The notes under the pieces: model-generated
What the model was told of the DNA's origin: nothing
The model's database searches: none
The model's input: the letters and a program-made list of their open reading frames with translations, nothing else
Program-made: the position numbers and the translations under genes
Shown here: positions 19,312 through 27,020 of the stretch, one piece after another
Numbering within the stretch: position 1 is the stretch's first letter
Layout of the letters: each line of letters starts with the position of its first letter
From: Chitinophaga ginsengisegetis
GTDB lineage: Bacteria; Bacteroidota; Bacteroidia; Chitinophagales; Chitinophagaceae
Assembly (NCBI RefSeq): GCF_900168065.1
Contig: NZ_FUZZ01000001.1
Coordinates: forward strand, 2,290,623-2,354,622
Length of the DNA: 64,000 nt
Direction: 5' to 3'

Positions 19312-19686
19312 ATGAAATTCAAAATTGATACCAAAGAAAAAATAGTCGTTTTTTGTCCGGAAGAAACAGTTCTGGATGCTAATTTGTCAGACGACTTTGT
19401 GGCCACTGCAACCGCGCTGCCGGAGCTGGAGGGACGCAATCTCATACTGGATATGACATTGGTACAAAAAATTGATGCAAAGGGCGTTGAAGCCATTTTA
19501 ACAGTTTATCAGCGTATGTATGACAATAATTTATCCTGTGCAATCACCGGCCTTAACAACACTTTAACAGCTGAGTTGAAATCTGCAGGGGATGATATGC
19601 TCAATCTGGCTCCTACGATGGCAGAGGCAATAGACCTTGTAATGATGGAAGAGCTGGAAAGAGAATTACTGAATGGATTGGAATAA
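19312..19686 (+). CDS. STAS-domain (anti-anti-sigma factor-like) protein
   Basis: 124 residues with a STAS fold: beta strands KIVVFCPEE and NLILDMTLVQKIDAKGVEAILTVYQ, the second carrying the position where SpoIIAA-like proteins have the phosphorylatable Ser (here the segment reads IDAKGV, with no serine). An acidic tail follows. The missing serine argues against regulation by a kinase anti-sigma factor. It lies 78 bases upstream of rnz on the same strand, a pairing I recall from other Bacteroidota, so co-transcription is likely. The role is unknown. Confidence 0.75.
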   Translation: MKFKIDTKEKIVVFCPEETVLDANLSDDFVATATALPELEGRNLILDMTLVQKIDAKGVEAILTVYQRMYDNNLSCAITGLNNTLTAELKSAGDDMLNLAPTMAEAIDLVMMEELERELLNGLE

Positions 19687-19764
19687 GGATGGATTGCCGC
19701 TCTTTTTTACTCCCACGTAAGGGTGATTTTAAAAAAAGGCAATTGAACGATTAAAGCTATTTAC

Positions 19765-20673
19765 ATGTTCGCAGTCACGATATTAGGTAACAATTCTGCT
19801 ATCCCCACCCTGGACAGGCACCCCACCGCCCAGGTAGTTACCTGCAATGAGCAGCTCCTGCTGGTAGATTGCGGAGAAGGCACACAATTACAGATCGCGC
19901 AGTACCGGATCAGGCGCAGTAAGCTGAGATATATTTTTATCAGCCATCTTCACGGAGATCATTATTTCGGGCTGATTGGCCTGTTGAATACGCTCAGTTT
20001 GATGGGCCGTACCGATCCTATCAGCGTGTATGCGCCACCGGAGCTGGAACAAATTATCCAGCTCCAGCTGGATTGTTCGGGTACGGTACTGAAATTTGAA
20101 CTGAGCTTTGTGCCCCTGCAACCGGGATACAGCGGTATCATCCTGGAAGATAAGGACCTGACGGTAAGCTGTTTTCCCACCCAGCACCGGATCACCTGTT
20201 TTGGTTTTTCTTTTGAGATGCAGAAACGCAAGCGTAAGCTGATCCCGGAACAGGCCAGGGCTTACGAAATCCCCGCTGCCTACTTCAGCCGGTTGCAGGA
20301 TGGCGCCGATTATCAGCGGAAAGACGGCACCCTGGTGAAAAACGACTGGGTAACTTTGCCGCCGCCTCCCGGCAAACGGTATGTGTACTGTGCCGATACC
20401 CTGTATGACGTGAATCTGTTGCCGGTGTTGAAGGATGCGGACCTGATGTATCATGAAACCACTTACCTGCACGACTTACAGCAACGGGCAGCAGAGCGGT
20501 TTCACAGCACTTCTGTACAGGCGGCCTCCCTGGCGGCAGCAGCGGCAGTAAAACGGCTGCTGATCGGTCATTTTTCTTCCAAGTACACCGAATTACAACC
20601 TTTCCTGGATGAATCCAGGCCGGTTTTCGGGAATACGGAAATTGCGGAAGAGGGCGTAACGTATATTATTTAG
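19765..20673 (+). CDS. rnz: Ribonuclease Z
   Basis: 302 residues, a metallo-beta-lactamase-fold tRNA 3' endonuclease. The metal-binding motif HLHGDHYFG (about 64-72) has the HxHxDH order; later ligands are in YCADTLYD (D about 212) and LIGHFSSKY (H about 270). The substrate arm region is present between about 145 and 200. It cuts off tRNA 3' trailers before CCA addition, which fits a genome whose tRNA genes do not all encode CCA (the tRNA-Asp in this window does not). Length matches the short, bacterial form. Followed by a terminator. Confidence 0.93.
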   Translation: MFAVTILGNNSAIPTLDRHPTAQVVTCNEQLLLVDCGEGTQLQIAQYRIRRSKLRYIFISHLHGDHYFGLIGLLNTLSLMGRTDPISVYAPPELEQIIQLQLDCSGTVLKFELSFVPLQPGYSGIILEDKDLTVSCFPTQHRITCFGFSFEMQKRKRKLIPEQARAYEIPAAYFSRLQDGADYQRKDGTLVKNDWVTLPPPPGKRYVYCADTLYDVNLLPVLKDADLMYHETTYLHDLQQRAAERFHSTSVQAASLAAAAAVKRLLIGHFSSKYTELQPFLDESRPVFGNTEIAEEGVTYII

Positions 20674-20685
20674 GGTTATAAAATA

Positions 20686-20724
20686 AAAGCAGCAGCGATC
20701 CGGGTGGACCGCTGCTGCTTTTTT
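20686..20724. terminator. Bidirectional terminator between rnz and dapA
   Basis: AAAAGCAGCAGCG (20686-20698) pairs with CGCTGCTGCTTTTTT (20710-20724). Confidence 0.88.
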
Positions 20725-20739
20725 ATTTACATTTTACTG

Positions 20740-21615
20740 TTAGTAGTTCTTCAGATAGGCAGCTATCTTGCTATACAGTCCGTCGCTAACAGGCATTACA
20801 GGCAGGCGGAAAGTATTTTCCATAATCCCTGCATAATGCAGGAATGCCTTGATGCCGGCGGGATTGTTTTCGGAGAACATCAGTTCAAATCCTTCCAGCA
20901 TTTTGTAATTGAGCGTCCGAGCCGCGGGATAATCGTTTAACAGGGCAGCGTGTACCATGCTGGAAAAATCGGTCGCAAAATAGTTGGCCGCCACCGAAAT
21001 AACGCCGTCCATGCCGCAGGCCAGCTGTCCCAACGCCAGTGCGTCGTCGCCGCTGATAACGAGGAAATCCTTTGGTTTATCGCGGATAATCTGCATGCAC
21101 TGCATTATATCGCCGGAAGCTTCCTTCATGGCCACGATGTTTTCCACCTCATGCGCCAGGCGCAGGGTGGTTTCTGCAGTCATATTCCTGCCGGTACGGC
21201 CGGGAACATTGTACAGGATCACCGGTTTTGGGGAAGCGGCAGCAATGGTTTTATAGTGCTGATAAATGCCTTCCTGTGTAGGTTTGCTGTAGTAAGGCGC
21301 TACGCTGAGGATGGCAGCCGCTTCATCGAGCGGGCATTTCTCCAGCCGTTTCACCACATCTCTTGTATTATAATCGCCAACGCCAATCACTACCGGCACC
21401 CGCTTCGACACCTTTTCGAAAGTGAATTTTATCAAATCCAGCTTTTCATCTGCAGAAAGAGTAGGTGTTTCGCCAGTTGTGCCTAAAGACACAACATAGT
21501 TCACGCCGCCATCGATCACGTAGTTGATCAACTTTTCCAAAGCATTCCAATCGATGCTTTCATCTGCTTTAAAGGGTGTTACCAATGCCACCCCGGTGCC
21601 TTTTAGTTGTTCCAT
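20740..21615 (-). CDS. dapA: 4-hydroxy-tetrahydrodipicolinate synthase
   Basis: 291 residues, TIM-barrel class I aldolase of the DapA family. It condenses pyruvate with aspartate semialdehyde in the lysine/diaminopimelate pathway. Key parts: GTTGETPTL (pyruvate-binding, 45-53), the catalytic tyrosine in LYNVPGRTG (about 134-142), the Schiff-base lysine in AMKEASGD (about 161-168) and GDDALAL. These features fit DapA rather than the related N-acetylneuraminate lyase. Start at ATG 21615. The gene follows accA on the same strand, separated by a hairpin, so it may have its own promoter. Confidence 0.95.
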   Translation of the reverse strand: MEQLKGTGVALVTPFKADESIDWNALEKLINYVIDGGVNYVVSLGTTGETPTLSADEKLDLIKFTFEKVSKRVPVVIGVGDYNTRDVVKRLEKCPLDEAAAILSVAPYYSKPTQEGIYQHYKTIAAASPKPVILYNVPGRTGRNMTAETTLRLAHEVENIVAMKEASGDIMQCMQIIRDKPKDFLVISGDDALALGQLACGMDGVISVAANYFATDFSSMVHAALLNDYPAARTLNYKMLEGFELMFSENNPAGIKAFLHYAGIMENTFRLPVMPVSDGLYSKIAAYLKNY

Positions 21616-21634
21616 ATTGCGTTTACGGGAAAAT

Positions 21635-21673
21635 AAAAATTTCGAACTTCGAAGGCCGAAATTCGAAATTTTT
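21635..21673. terminator. Hairpin between accA and dapA
   Basis: AAAAATTTCGAA (21635-21646) pairs with TTCGAAATTTTT (21662-21673); the loop is 15 bases and holds further self-complementary sequence (CTTCGAAGG). Either a terminator for accA or an attenuating stem. Confidence 0.6.
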
Positions 21674-21694
21674 ATTGTTATCTCTAAATATTTT

Positions 21695-22648
21695 TTATTT
21701 CTCTTCGTAGAAACCCATGCGGGAGAACTTATCGATCCGTTGTTCTATGCGCGTATCCGGATCAATTTTCTTTAATTCTGCGAGTGTTTCCTTGATGCGG
21801 ACCTTCAGCAGGTGGGCCATTTCATCAGGATTTACGTGTGCGCCGCCGAGTGGTTCGCGCACGATGCCGTCTACCAGGCCAAACTGGCTCATATAATCGG
21901 AGGTCAGTTTCAGCTCTTCTGCGGCTTTTTCCTTGAAATTCCAGCTACGCCAGAGAATTGTGGAGCAGTTTTCGGGAGAGATCACCGTATACCAGCTGTT
22001 TTCGAGCATAAATACGCGGTCGCCGATGCCGATGCCTAATGCGCCACCGGAAGCGCCTTCCCCGATTACGATACAGATTACAGGCACGCGGAGTTTTACC
22101 ATTTCAAAAAGGTTGCGGGCAATGGCTTCCGCCTGGCCCCTTTCTTCCGCTTCCAGACCGGGATAAGCACCGGGAGTATCGATGAGGGTAACAATGGGCT
22201 TATTAAATCTTTCGGCCAGTTTCATCAGGCGCAGGGCCTTGCGGTACCCTTCCGGGTTGGCCATACCAAAGTTTCTGAGCTGGCGCATTTTGGTGTTTAC
22301 GCCTTTCTGCTGACCAATAAACATGACCGTTTCGCCATCCAGGTCGGCGAAGCCGCCTACCATAGCTTTATCGTCTTTTACATTCCGGTCGCCATGCAGT
22401 TCCGTAAAATTGGTGGACATTTTTTCGATGTACGCCAGCGTATAGGGCCTATCCGGATGACGGCTCAGCTGTACGCGCTGGAAGGCGGTGAGGTGGTCGT
22501 AGATATTCTGGCGGGTATCAGCAATTTTTTGCTCATACTCGCTAACAGTAGCAGAAACATCCACACCTGATTTTTCACCATTTTCCTTCAGCTTCTCCAG
22601 CTGATCGTATAAGTCAGCGATAGGTTTCTCGAAATCCAGGAATTGCAT
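21695..22648 (-). CDS. accA: Acetyl-CoA carboxylase carboxyltransferase, alpha subunit
   Basis: 317 residues, typical AccA length. Helical N-terminus ([17 protein letters not shown]), then [17 protein letters not shown], and the crotonase-fold core with [21 protein letters not shown] (split here around 165-185) and [12 protein letters not shown], a classic pair for carboxyltransferase alpha. With AccD it transfers the carboxyl group from biotin to acetyl-CoA to make malonyl-CoA, the first step of fatty-acid synthesis. AccD is not in the window. Confidence 0.96.
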   Translation of the reverse strand: MQFLDFEKPIADLYDQLEKLKENGEKSGVDVSATVSEYEQKIADTRQNIYDHLTAFQRVQLSRHPDRPYTLAYIEKMSTNFTELHGDRNVKDDKAMVGGFADLDGETVMFIGQQKGVNTKMRQLRNFGMANPEGYRKALRLMKLAERFNKPIVTLIDTPGAYPGLEAEERGQAEAIARNLFEMVKLRVPVICIVIGEGASGGALGIGIGDRVFMLENSWYTVISPENCSTILWRSWNFKEKAAEELKLTSDYMSQFGLVDGIVREPLGGAHVNPDEMAHLLKVRIKETLAELKKIDPDTRIEQRIDKFSRMGFYEEK

Positions 22649-22712
22649 AATTTGATTAAATTGGTTAAAGATCGGGTGTAAAGATAATGCTGAAAATATT
22701 TTTTAAAAAAGA

Positions 22713-22745
22713 TTTGCTTAATTGGGAACTTTGTTGCTATCTTTG
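22713..22745 (+). promoter_or_regulatory. Promoter of the tRNA-Asp gene
   Basis: TATCTTTG (22738-22745) with TTTG (22713-22716) 21 bases upstream, both matching the Bacteroidota consensus. The tRNA begins about 62 bases downstream of the -7 box. Confidence 0.7.
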
Positions 22746-22806
22746 CAATCCCAAAACGGAACAACACAACGAATTGGGACACAAGTTCTTAGGATCAAAA
22801 TGGAAT

Positions 22807-22880
22807 GGATCGGTAGTTCAGTTGGTTAGAATGCCGCCCTGTCACGGCGGAGGTCGCGGGTTCGAGTCCCGTCCGGTCCG
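22807..22880 (+). tRNA. tRNA-Asp (anticodon GTC)
   Basis: Complete cloverleaf: acceptor GGATCGG/CCGGTCC, D-loop AGTTCAGTTGGTTAGA, anticodon stem CCGCC/GGCGG with GTC at 22841-22843, and T-arm GGGTTCGAGTCCC. Discriminator G at 22880. CCA is not encoded. A terminator follows. Confidence 0.97.
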
Positions 22881-22894
22881 CAAAATCTCGAAGG

Positions 22895-22920
22895 AACCCG
22901 CGCTGGTCGCGGGTTTTTCT
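22895..22920 (+). terminator. Terminator of tRNA-Asp
   Basis: ACCCGCG (22896-22902) pairs with CGCGGGT (22908-22914), followed by TTTTCTTTT. Confidence 0.85.
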
Positions 22921-23172
22921 TTTATGGTCGATTAGTTAGTCGATTTCAGTTTAATTTTCCCCGGTCAGTTTATATTACTTTACTCAGGTTAACGTTCGTT
23001 TACTAAGTTATAATTAAAGCACATAAAATGCCCTTTGTAATCTGTAAGCGATAAATAACCCAATAGCTATTGCTACTTAAAAGGAGTAATTTCATAATAG
23101 AGTCATCAACTATAACATCTAACATATTTAAAGGCGAATCTTCCGCGGTTATAGATTATTGATCTCTATGAA
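22921..23172. other. Left edge of the accessory island
   Basis: AT-rich stretch with no gene. I searched by eye for a copy of the tRNA 3' end here and at the far edge of the island and found none. Confidence 0.4.
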
Positions 23173-23850
23173 TCATGTTTTATTAATAAGAGCAATTCTA
23201 ACAGCATCAATGATCACATCTATTTCATGTTTTCTAATTGGCATTGTTTTTAAATAGGTAGATGCAAAATACTCATCAGGTAATATTCTTCTTATATCCT
23301 CCATAATTTGAACATTACTCAAAGTAGGATTAGCTGCTCTAATTCCTATAATAGTGTCAGTTATAAAACTCATAGTCATATGATTATCAGCAATTGTCCA
23401 ATCAGTATATCGAAAATATTCATCATCCTCAATAAACCCTTTAATTGTGTTTAAACATAATCCCACACATGTCATAAACTCCGTATTAGGTATTTTCGAA
23501 AAATATTGTCCTGTTGAGTCATAATGTGAACCGGGGTAGTAAAATCCGTAACGAGGATTAGACTCCTTCTTAATAATTTCACAGTGCGCAATAAAATTCT
23601 CAATCTCCTCTTCTTTTATAAAATCAAGCCTTTTATGAAAATACCAATTATTGACAGGAGCATCGTCAAACCATAGCCTGCCATCAAAATGAAATAATTT
23701 ATAAGTGGAATCATGCTTCATCACAATTCCTGAATGCTTAGCTTTTCTTGTATTGGGATCAAGTTCTACAGCTGCTGCAACGAATTTGCTTGGTAAGGTT
23801 GTGCTGTTAATAGGAACGATCTCGGACTCATCGATTAACATTAAATTCAT
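23173..23850 (-). CDS. Unknown protein, possibly a permuted papain-like peptidase
   Basis: 225 residues, not recognised. A segment HSGIVMKHDSTYKLFHF (about 39-55) followed about 75-80 residues later by TCVGLCLNTI resembles the His-then-Cys order of circularly permuted NlpC/P60-like hydrolases. This likeness is weak and unproven. It has no signal peptide and no membrane segment. It begins 8 bases after the end of the 310-residue gene on the same strand, so the two are almost certainly one transcript. Codon use and base composition are AT-rich, like the rest of the island. What it acts on is not known. Confidence 0.65.
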   Translation of the reverse strand: MNLMLIDESEIVPINSTTLPSKFVAAAVELDPNTRKAKHSGIVMKHDSTYKLFHFDGRLWFDDAPVNNWYFHKRLDFIKEEEIENFIAHCEIIKKESNPRYGFYYPGSHYDSTGQYFSKIPNTEFMTCVGLCLNTIKGFIEDDEYFRYTDWTIADNHMTMSFITDTIIGIRAANPTLSNVQIMEDIRRILPDEYFASTYLKTMPIRKHEIDVIIDAVRIALINKT

Positions 23851-23858
23851 GGAGCTAT

Positions 23859-24791
23859 TTAATTTCGCTTATTATATTTTTCTACAATTTTCTCACGGAT
23901 ACCACCCAGTTCGCCATGATTTTTGATTCCTTTTGTGAGTACCATTAAACTCTTCATATAACGGTAATCCACATACTCATAGTCAAACATTTTCATGAAT
24001 CTTCTCATCATTATATAGGATGGATCCTTCTCTAACACTTCTTTACCAATATCATGTATATTTATAAGCTGACCTACTACAGAGTCGGTTGTAAATATCC
24101 TGTTATAAAGCGCATTAAGTTCATTCATCATCACTCCGTCATTATATACATCACAAAACCAATAAAGATTTGGAAAGTTATCTTTAGTCCTACAAAAAGC
24201 GCTTACATAAAGAGGCTCATATAAATATCTTCTTGCAACTTTTGCATTGCCTTCAGTACAGCCAATTTTAATTTTATTATCAAATTGGTCCAGAATATGA
24301 ATATTGGGCGTTTTACCACCCACTTCAATCAGTTTACCTGTCAGAAATTCTATTCCAGTAAAGATATATTCAGTCTTTCTAAGTCTTATTTGATTACTCG
24401 TTCTTAATCTTGTTACAAGAGAAGAAGAAGGGGGCTTATTGGTATAGGCAAATTTAGCTTCGTATTCTAATCCGTCGCTGGAAAGAACTTTCTGGATCTC
24501 CCTCCAATTCTCAACTAGTATTTGATTACCTGATTTATTTCCCAATACATCTTCAAAATCGCTTTCAATTGTAGAGATAATATTTTCAGTTGAAACAACA
24601 TTAATTGCTGCAGATCCTTTAACCAATTTTACCTTAATCTCGTTATTGCTATTATAATACTTCAATATATTATTCATAGAATTTAACAAAACTACAAAAG
24701 CAGCACTGGCCTCAATTGACATATTGTCAAGGTCAACATTTTGTGCTGAAGAATCTTTAGTAATTTTAAATTCAATTTGATTGGGAGACAT
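23859..24791 (-). CDS. Unknown 310-residue protein of the island
   Basis: Not recognised. An N-terminal part (about 1-95) has FKITKDSSAQNVDLDNMS and an alternating segment EIKVKLVKGSAAINVVS, reminiscent of small alpha/beta domains found in other uncharacterised Bacteroidota proteins. The rest is mixed alpha/beta with a helical C-terminus and no clear catalytic motif, signal peptide or transmembrane segment. It is first in a two-gene unit with the 225-residue gene. It is transcribed in the same direction as the XRE/ImmA pair but separated from it by a hairpin at 24,900. A role in defence is suggested only by position. Confidence 0.65.
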   Translation of the reverse strand: MSPNQIEFKITKDSSAQNVDLDNMSIEASAAFVVLLNSMNNILKYYNSNNEIKVKLVKGSAAINVVSTENIISTIESDFEDVLGNKSGNQILVENWREIQKVLSSDGLEYEAKFAYTNKPPSSSLVTRLRTSNQIRLRKTEYIFTGIEFLTGKLIEVGGKTPNIHILDQFDNKIKIGCTEGNAKVARRYLYEPLYVSAFCRTKDNFPNLYWFCDVYNDGVMMNELNALYNRIFTTDSVVGQLINIHDIGKEVLEKDPSYIMMRRFMKMFDYEYVDYRYMKSLMVLTKGIKNHGELGGIREKIVEKYNKRN

Positions 24792-24899
24792 AGCTTAGCT
24801 AATTGAGGTTGCACTTTGAAATTTAATACAAGAACTCCGTAAAGAATTCAGCTAGAAAGTTTCATAATCGAGACAATAAATATAAACAAAATAAATATT

Positions 24900-24925
24900 A
24901 AGTTTAGCAAAATAATGCTAAACTT
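24900..24925 (-). terminator. Hairpin after the ImmA-like gene
   Basis: AAGTTTAGCA (24900-24909) pairs perfectly with TGCTAAACTT (24916-24925). It is AT-rich and followed on the minus strand by AATATTTATTTTG, so a modest terminator. Confidence 0.5.
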
Positions 24926-24961
24926 AATTGCGAGTAACCCTAGATGAATTATTCAACCATA

Positions 24962-25840
24962 TCAACCTCTGGTAATGATAATTTGTGTGTTCGTTTTTGG
25001 TTGTTCACCCTTAGGAAAAATTAATACAAAAGCATTGTACTTGTTATTAAAGTATTGGTATTGAAATTCATGTAATCCGGAAGTTGTGGGTATTGTCGAG
25101 ATTTGATCCTTTAACATCTTTCGACCATTTAGATAATCTGCCGCAAACTTATAATCCCGAGTAAATTCATGTGGAATAAGAATTTTCCCAAATGCCTTTT
25201 CAAATGCTGGTGACACAAACAAATCCCTTAATTGACATTTTACAACTGATTTCGGCATGGGCTTCAAAACGATCAAGGCAAATCTCCTATTAGTCTTTTC
25301 GACCATCCTTCGTAATGTGGCATGAACTGAGCCGCCAAATTTTTTACCGATAACCCTTGCTTCATCGATGCCTGTACCTATCATTTTCACCGCATCATTA
25401 AACCTATCCTGTTGAAAAAGAGTTCCGGAAGCAAAATAATTAGCCTGAGCTTCAAACTCTTCGTTCGTACTTGGATCAAGTGTCTGATCATTTTCAAGAT
25501 AGGCCATGATTTCTCGTTGCCATGGAAGAATGTCGTGTCCGGTTTCATGGAGAGTAACAAAGTTCTTCCGAGATGGCATTTGGCTCAAATCCAAATAGAT
25601 TGTCCTCTCCTTTCGATCAAGGATACCACGAACAGTTTCCTTTATACTACGTAACCAAGAAGGAATTTTTGAAAGAAATGATTCGTTTACATGAACAAGA
25701 TCGACAGAACCGCTGATAACCAAATCAGCACACTGAACAATCTTTTCAACTGGTGTAGGGTAGACATCAAGCGCTTTAGATTGTTTAAGGAGATCATTTG
25801 ATAAGCGTTCGATGTCATTTTGAGCGACTAAATCAATCAT
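24962..25840 (-). CDS. ImmA/IrrE-family metallopeptidase (CapP-like)
   Basis: 292 residues. The zinc site is TLHETGHDILPW (HExxH, about 97-108) with the third ligand region NEEFEAQANYFA (about 126-137). A C-terminal half of about 150 residues (RFALIVLKPMP, AFVLIFPKG) fits the sensor-like extension of this family. ImmA/IrrE proteins cut a partner XRE repressor after DNA damage. The start overlaps the XRE gene by 8 bases, so the two are translationally coupled. The same pairing, named CapH/CapP, controls many CBASS operons (established); its role for the ubiquitin-like operon here is inference. Confidence 0.85.
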   Translation of the reverse strand: MIDLVAQNDIERLSNDLLKQSKALDVYPTPVEKIVQCADLVISGSVDLVHVNESFLSKIPSWLRSIKETVRGILDRKERTIYLDLSQMPSRKNFVTLHETGHDILPWQREIMAYLENDQTLDPSTNEEFEAQANYFASGTLFQQDRFNDAVKMIGTGIDEARVIGKKFGGSVHATLRRMVEKTNRRFALIVLKPMPKSVVKCQLRDLFVSPAFEKAFGKILIPHEFTRDYKFAADYLNGRKMLKDQISTIPTTSGLHEFQYQYFNNKYNAFVLIFPKGEQPKTNTQIIITRG

Positions 25841-26192
25841 GCTTTTTATTCTGAACTTTAAATTTTATCCAGTTCACGATCTCCTCCTGCTCATCTGGTG
25901 TGAGGCCTTTTGCATAATAAGCAAGCCTATTAGCCCATTTCATTTCCTCTGACTCATCTTCGTTAATTATATTCGAAGTTTGAATAATCCCAGCAGCCTT
26001 CAGTAGATTATTAAGCTGCTCACCGTATAGCGTAGCTAATTTATACAGGACATTAGCTGAAGGCTTTTTAATTTTATCGTTTTCTAACTGACTCAAATAA
26101 GCACTCGATATGCCAGTTGCTTCATCAACTTGTCGCAGTGTCAGATCATTTCTGTCTCGTGCCTCTTTCAAGGTGATACCTAATGATTTCAT
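25833..26192 (-). CDS. XRE-family transcriptional repressor (CapH-like)
   Basis: 119 residues: an N-terminal helix-turn-helix (about 6-65) with RQVDEATGISSAYLSQLENDKI and a short C-terminal helical part (EEMKWANRLAYYAKGL, then DEQEEIVNWIKFKV), the likely dimer and cleavage region. It is divergent from the ubiquitin-like operon and coupled to the metallopeptidase gene. Its -7 element ends only 4 bases before the ATG, so the message could be leaderless. An inverted repeat over the opposite promoter is the likely operator, suggesting it represses both directions. Confidence 0.9.
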   Translation of the reverse strand: MKSLGITLKEARDRNDLTLRQVDEATGISSAYLSQLENDKIKKPSANVLYKLATLYGEQLNNLLKAAGIIQTSNIINEDESEEMKWANRLAYYAKGLTPDEQEEIVNWIKFKVQNKKHD

Positions 26193-26196
26193 ATTG

Positions 26197-26229
26197 CAAA
26201 GTTAACACCATTAAATTAAATATAGCAAA
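26197..26229 (-). promoter_or_regulatory. Promoter of the XRE/ImmA genes
   Basis: TAACTTTG (26204-26197) with TTTG (26229-26226) 21 bases upstream on the minus strand, both matching the consensus. Transcription would begin at or within a few bases of the ATG at 26192. Confidence 0.6.
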
Positions 26230-26255
26230 CAGATTTATTAATTAAAAATAAATTT

Positions 26256-26277
26256 TATCAAATTTTTTTGTTTGATA
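26256..26277. promoter_or_regulatory. Inverted repeat, candidate operator of the XRE repressor
   Basis: TATCAAA (26256-26262) and TTTGATA (26271-26277) are perfect inverted halves 8 bases apart, covering the -33 box of the ubiquitin-like operon promoter. Size and placement suit a dimeric XRE repressor. Confidence 0.5.
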
Positions 26278-26297
26278 GATTTAATTTTATATCTTTG
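26267..26297 (+). promoter_or_regulatory. Promoter of the ubiquitin-like operon
   Basis: TATCTTTG (26290-26297) with TTTG (26267-26270) 19 bases upstream. Transcription would start near 26303, giving a leader of about 250 bases before the first gene. Confidence 0.6.
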
Positions 26298-26326
26298 CTG
26301 CAGAATAAACTCAGTAATTGGTATTA

Positions 26327-26365
26327 ATAAAAAAACTCAACTTTCCCAGCGGGGAGAGTTGAGTT
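26327..26365 (-). terminator. Strong minus-strand terminator in the divergent gap
   Basis: A 14-bp hairpin (26334-26347 with 26352-26365, one G-U pair) with a 4-base loop is followed on the minus strand by seven T. It cannot belong to the plus-strand operon, because on that strand the stem is followed by CTGAGAGG. Confidence 0.7.
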
Positions 26366-26510
26366 CTGAGAGGAAAAGTTTGGCGACTCATCCGTAAGGC
26401 TTACCACCTATACGGCCCTCTTAAAATTCTTGGTACAAATTAAAGTGATTTTCACGAATCCAGCAAAAATGCCAGGAATCACCCGCTATCGGTCATTCTT
26501 TCCCCAAAGA
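26366..26510 (-). ncRNA. Candidate structured RNA antisense to the operon leader
   Basis: The minus-strand segment leading into the terminator at 26327-26365 holds no ORF but several stems: AGAGG/CCTCT enclosing CCGTA/TACGG (between about 26370 and 26422), and GTGATT/AATCAC (26445-26450 with 26477-26482). AATCTTTG near 26505 is one base off a -7 box. Together they suggest a small RNA of about 150-180 bases, opposite the leader of the ubiquitin-like operon. Expression is not shown; it could equally be a folded leader. Confidence 0.4.
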
Positions 26511-26555
26511 TTAAACCGGTGAAAAACAGGGGAAATTACTTTAAACTATTTTTCA

Positions 26556-27020
26556 ATGAACCCACTTACTAAAGCCGAAACATGCGGCCGGGTGCTGTCT
26601 TTTAATGTTGAAGACAAGCCTTATTCAACGGAAAAACAGTACCTAACTGGTGCTGAGATCAAGCAGAAAGCAGGTCTTTCCAAAGATACCGAACTCTTTC
26701 TTACTATTTCTGCGCCGTGGAAAGATGACCCAATTTCAGATGATGAACAGGTGGATCTTGCACGACCAGGCATAGAAGGTTTTTACATTAAGAAAAAGCT
26801 GAAGTTTACATTAGACTGTAAGGATTATGAAACTGATCGTCAGTATATCACAGGTACCGAACTTCGTAAGTTGGGTAAAATACCGGCGGACTACGAGATT
26901 TATCTTTCAATCTCAGGTCCTTATGAAGATGAATTGATCAGCGATGATGTCAGGGTGAACTTGGCTCGGCCTGGAATTGAAAACTTTTATTCATGTAAAC
27001 CTAATACTACTAATGGATAA
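26556..27020 (+). CDS. Tandem ubiquitin-like protein (multiubiquitin domain)
   Basis: 154 residues holding two similar ubiquitin-like domains (about 12-77 and 80-148). Each has the pattern K/D-YxTxxQYxTGxEL/I, a Lys/Pro segment, an I/LxISxP-W/Y-x-DxxIxDD strand and VxLARPGIExFY. The protein ends in Asn-Gly, so a C-terminal glycine is present without prior processing. Multiubiquitin proteins are the modifier of bacterial ubiquitin-like conjugation operons (established for the family). First gene of the operon; its last 8 bases overlap the E2-like gene. Confidence 0.88.
   Translation: MNPLTKAETCGRVLSFNVEDKPYSTEKQYLTGAEIKQKAGLSKDTELFLTISAPWKDDPISDDEQVDLARPGIEGFYIKKKLKFTLDCKDYETDRQYITGTELRKLGKIPADYEIYLSISGPYEDELISDDVRVNLARPGIENFYSCKPNTTNG

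Noticed and set aside
26977..27012. Longer N-terminus of the E2-like protein
   Set aside because: It would overlap the ubiquitin-like gene by a further 36 bases; the ATG at 27013 in the TAA overlap is typical coupling.
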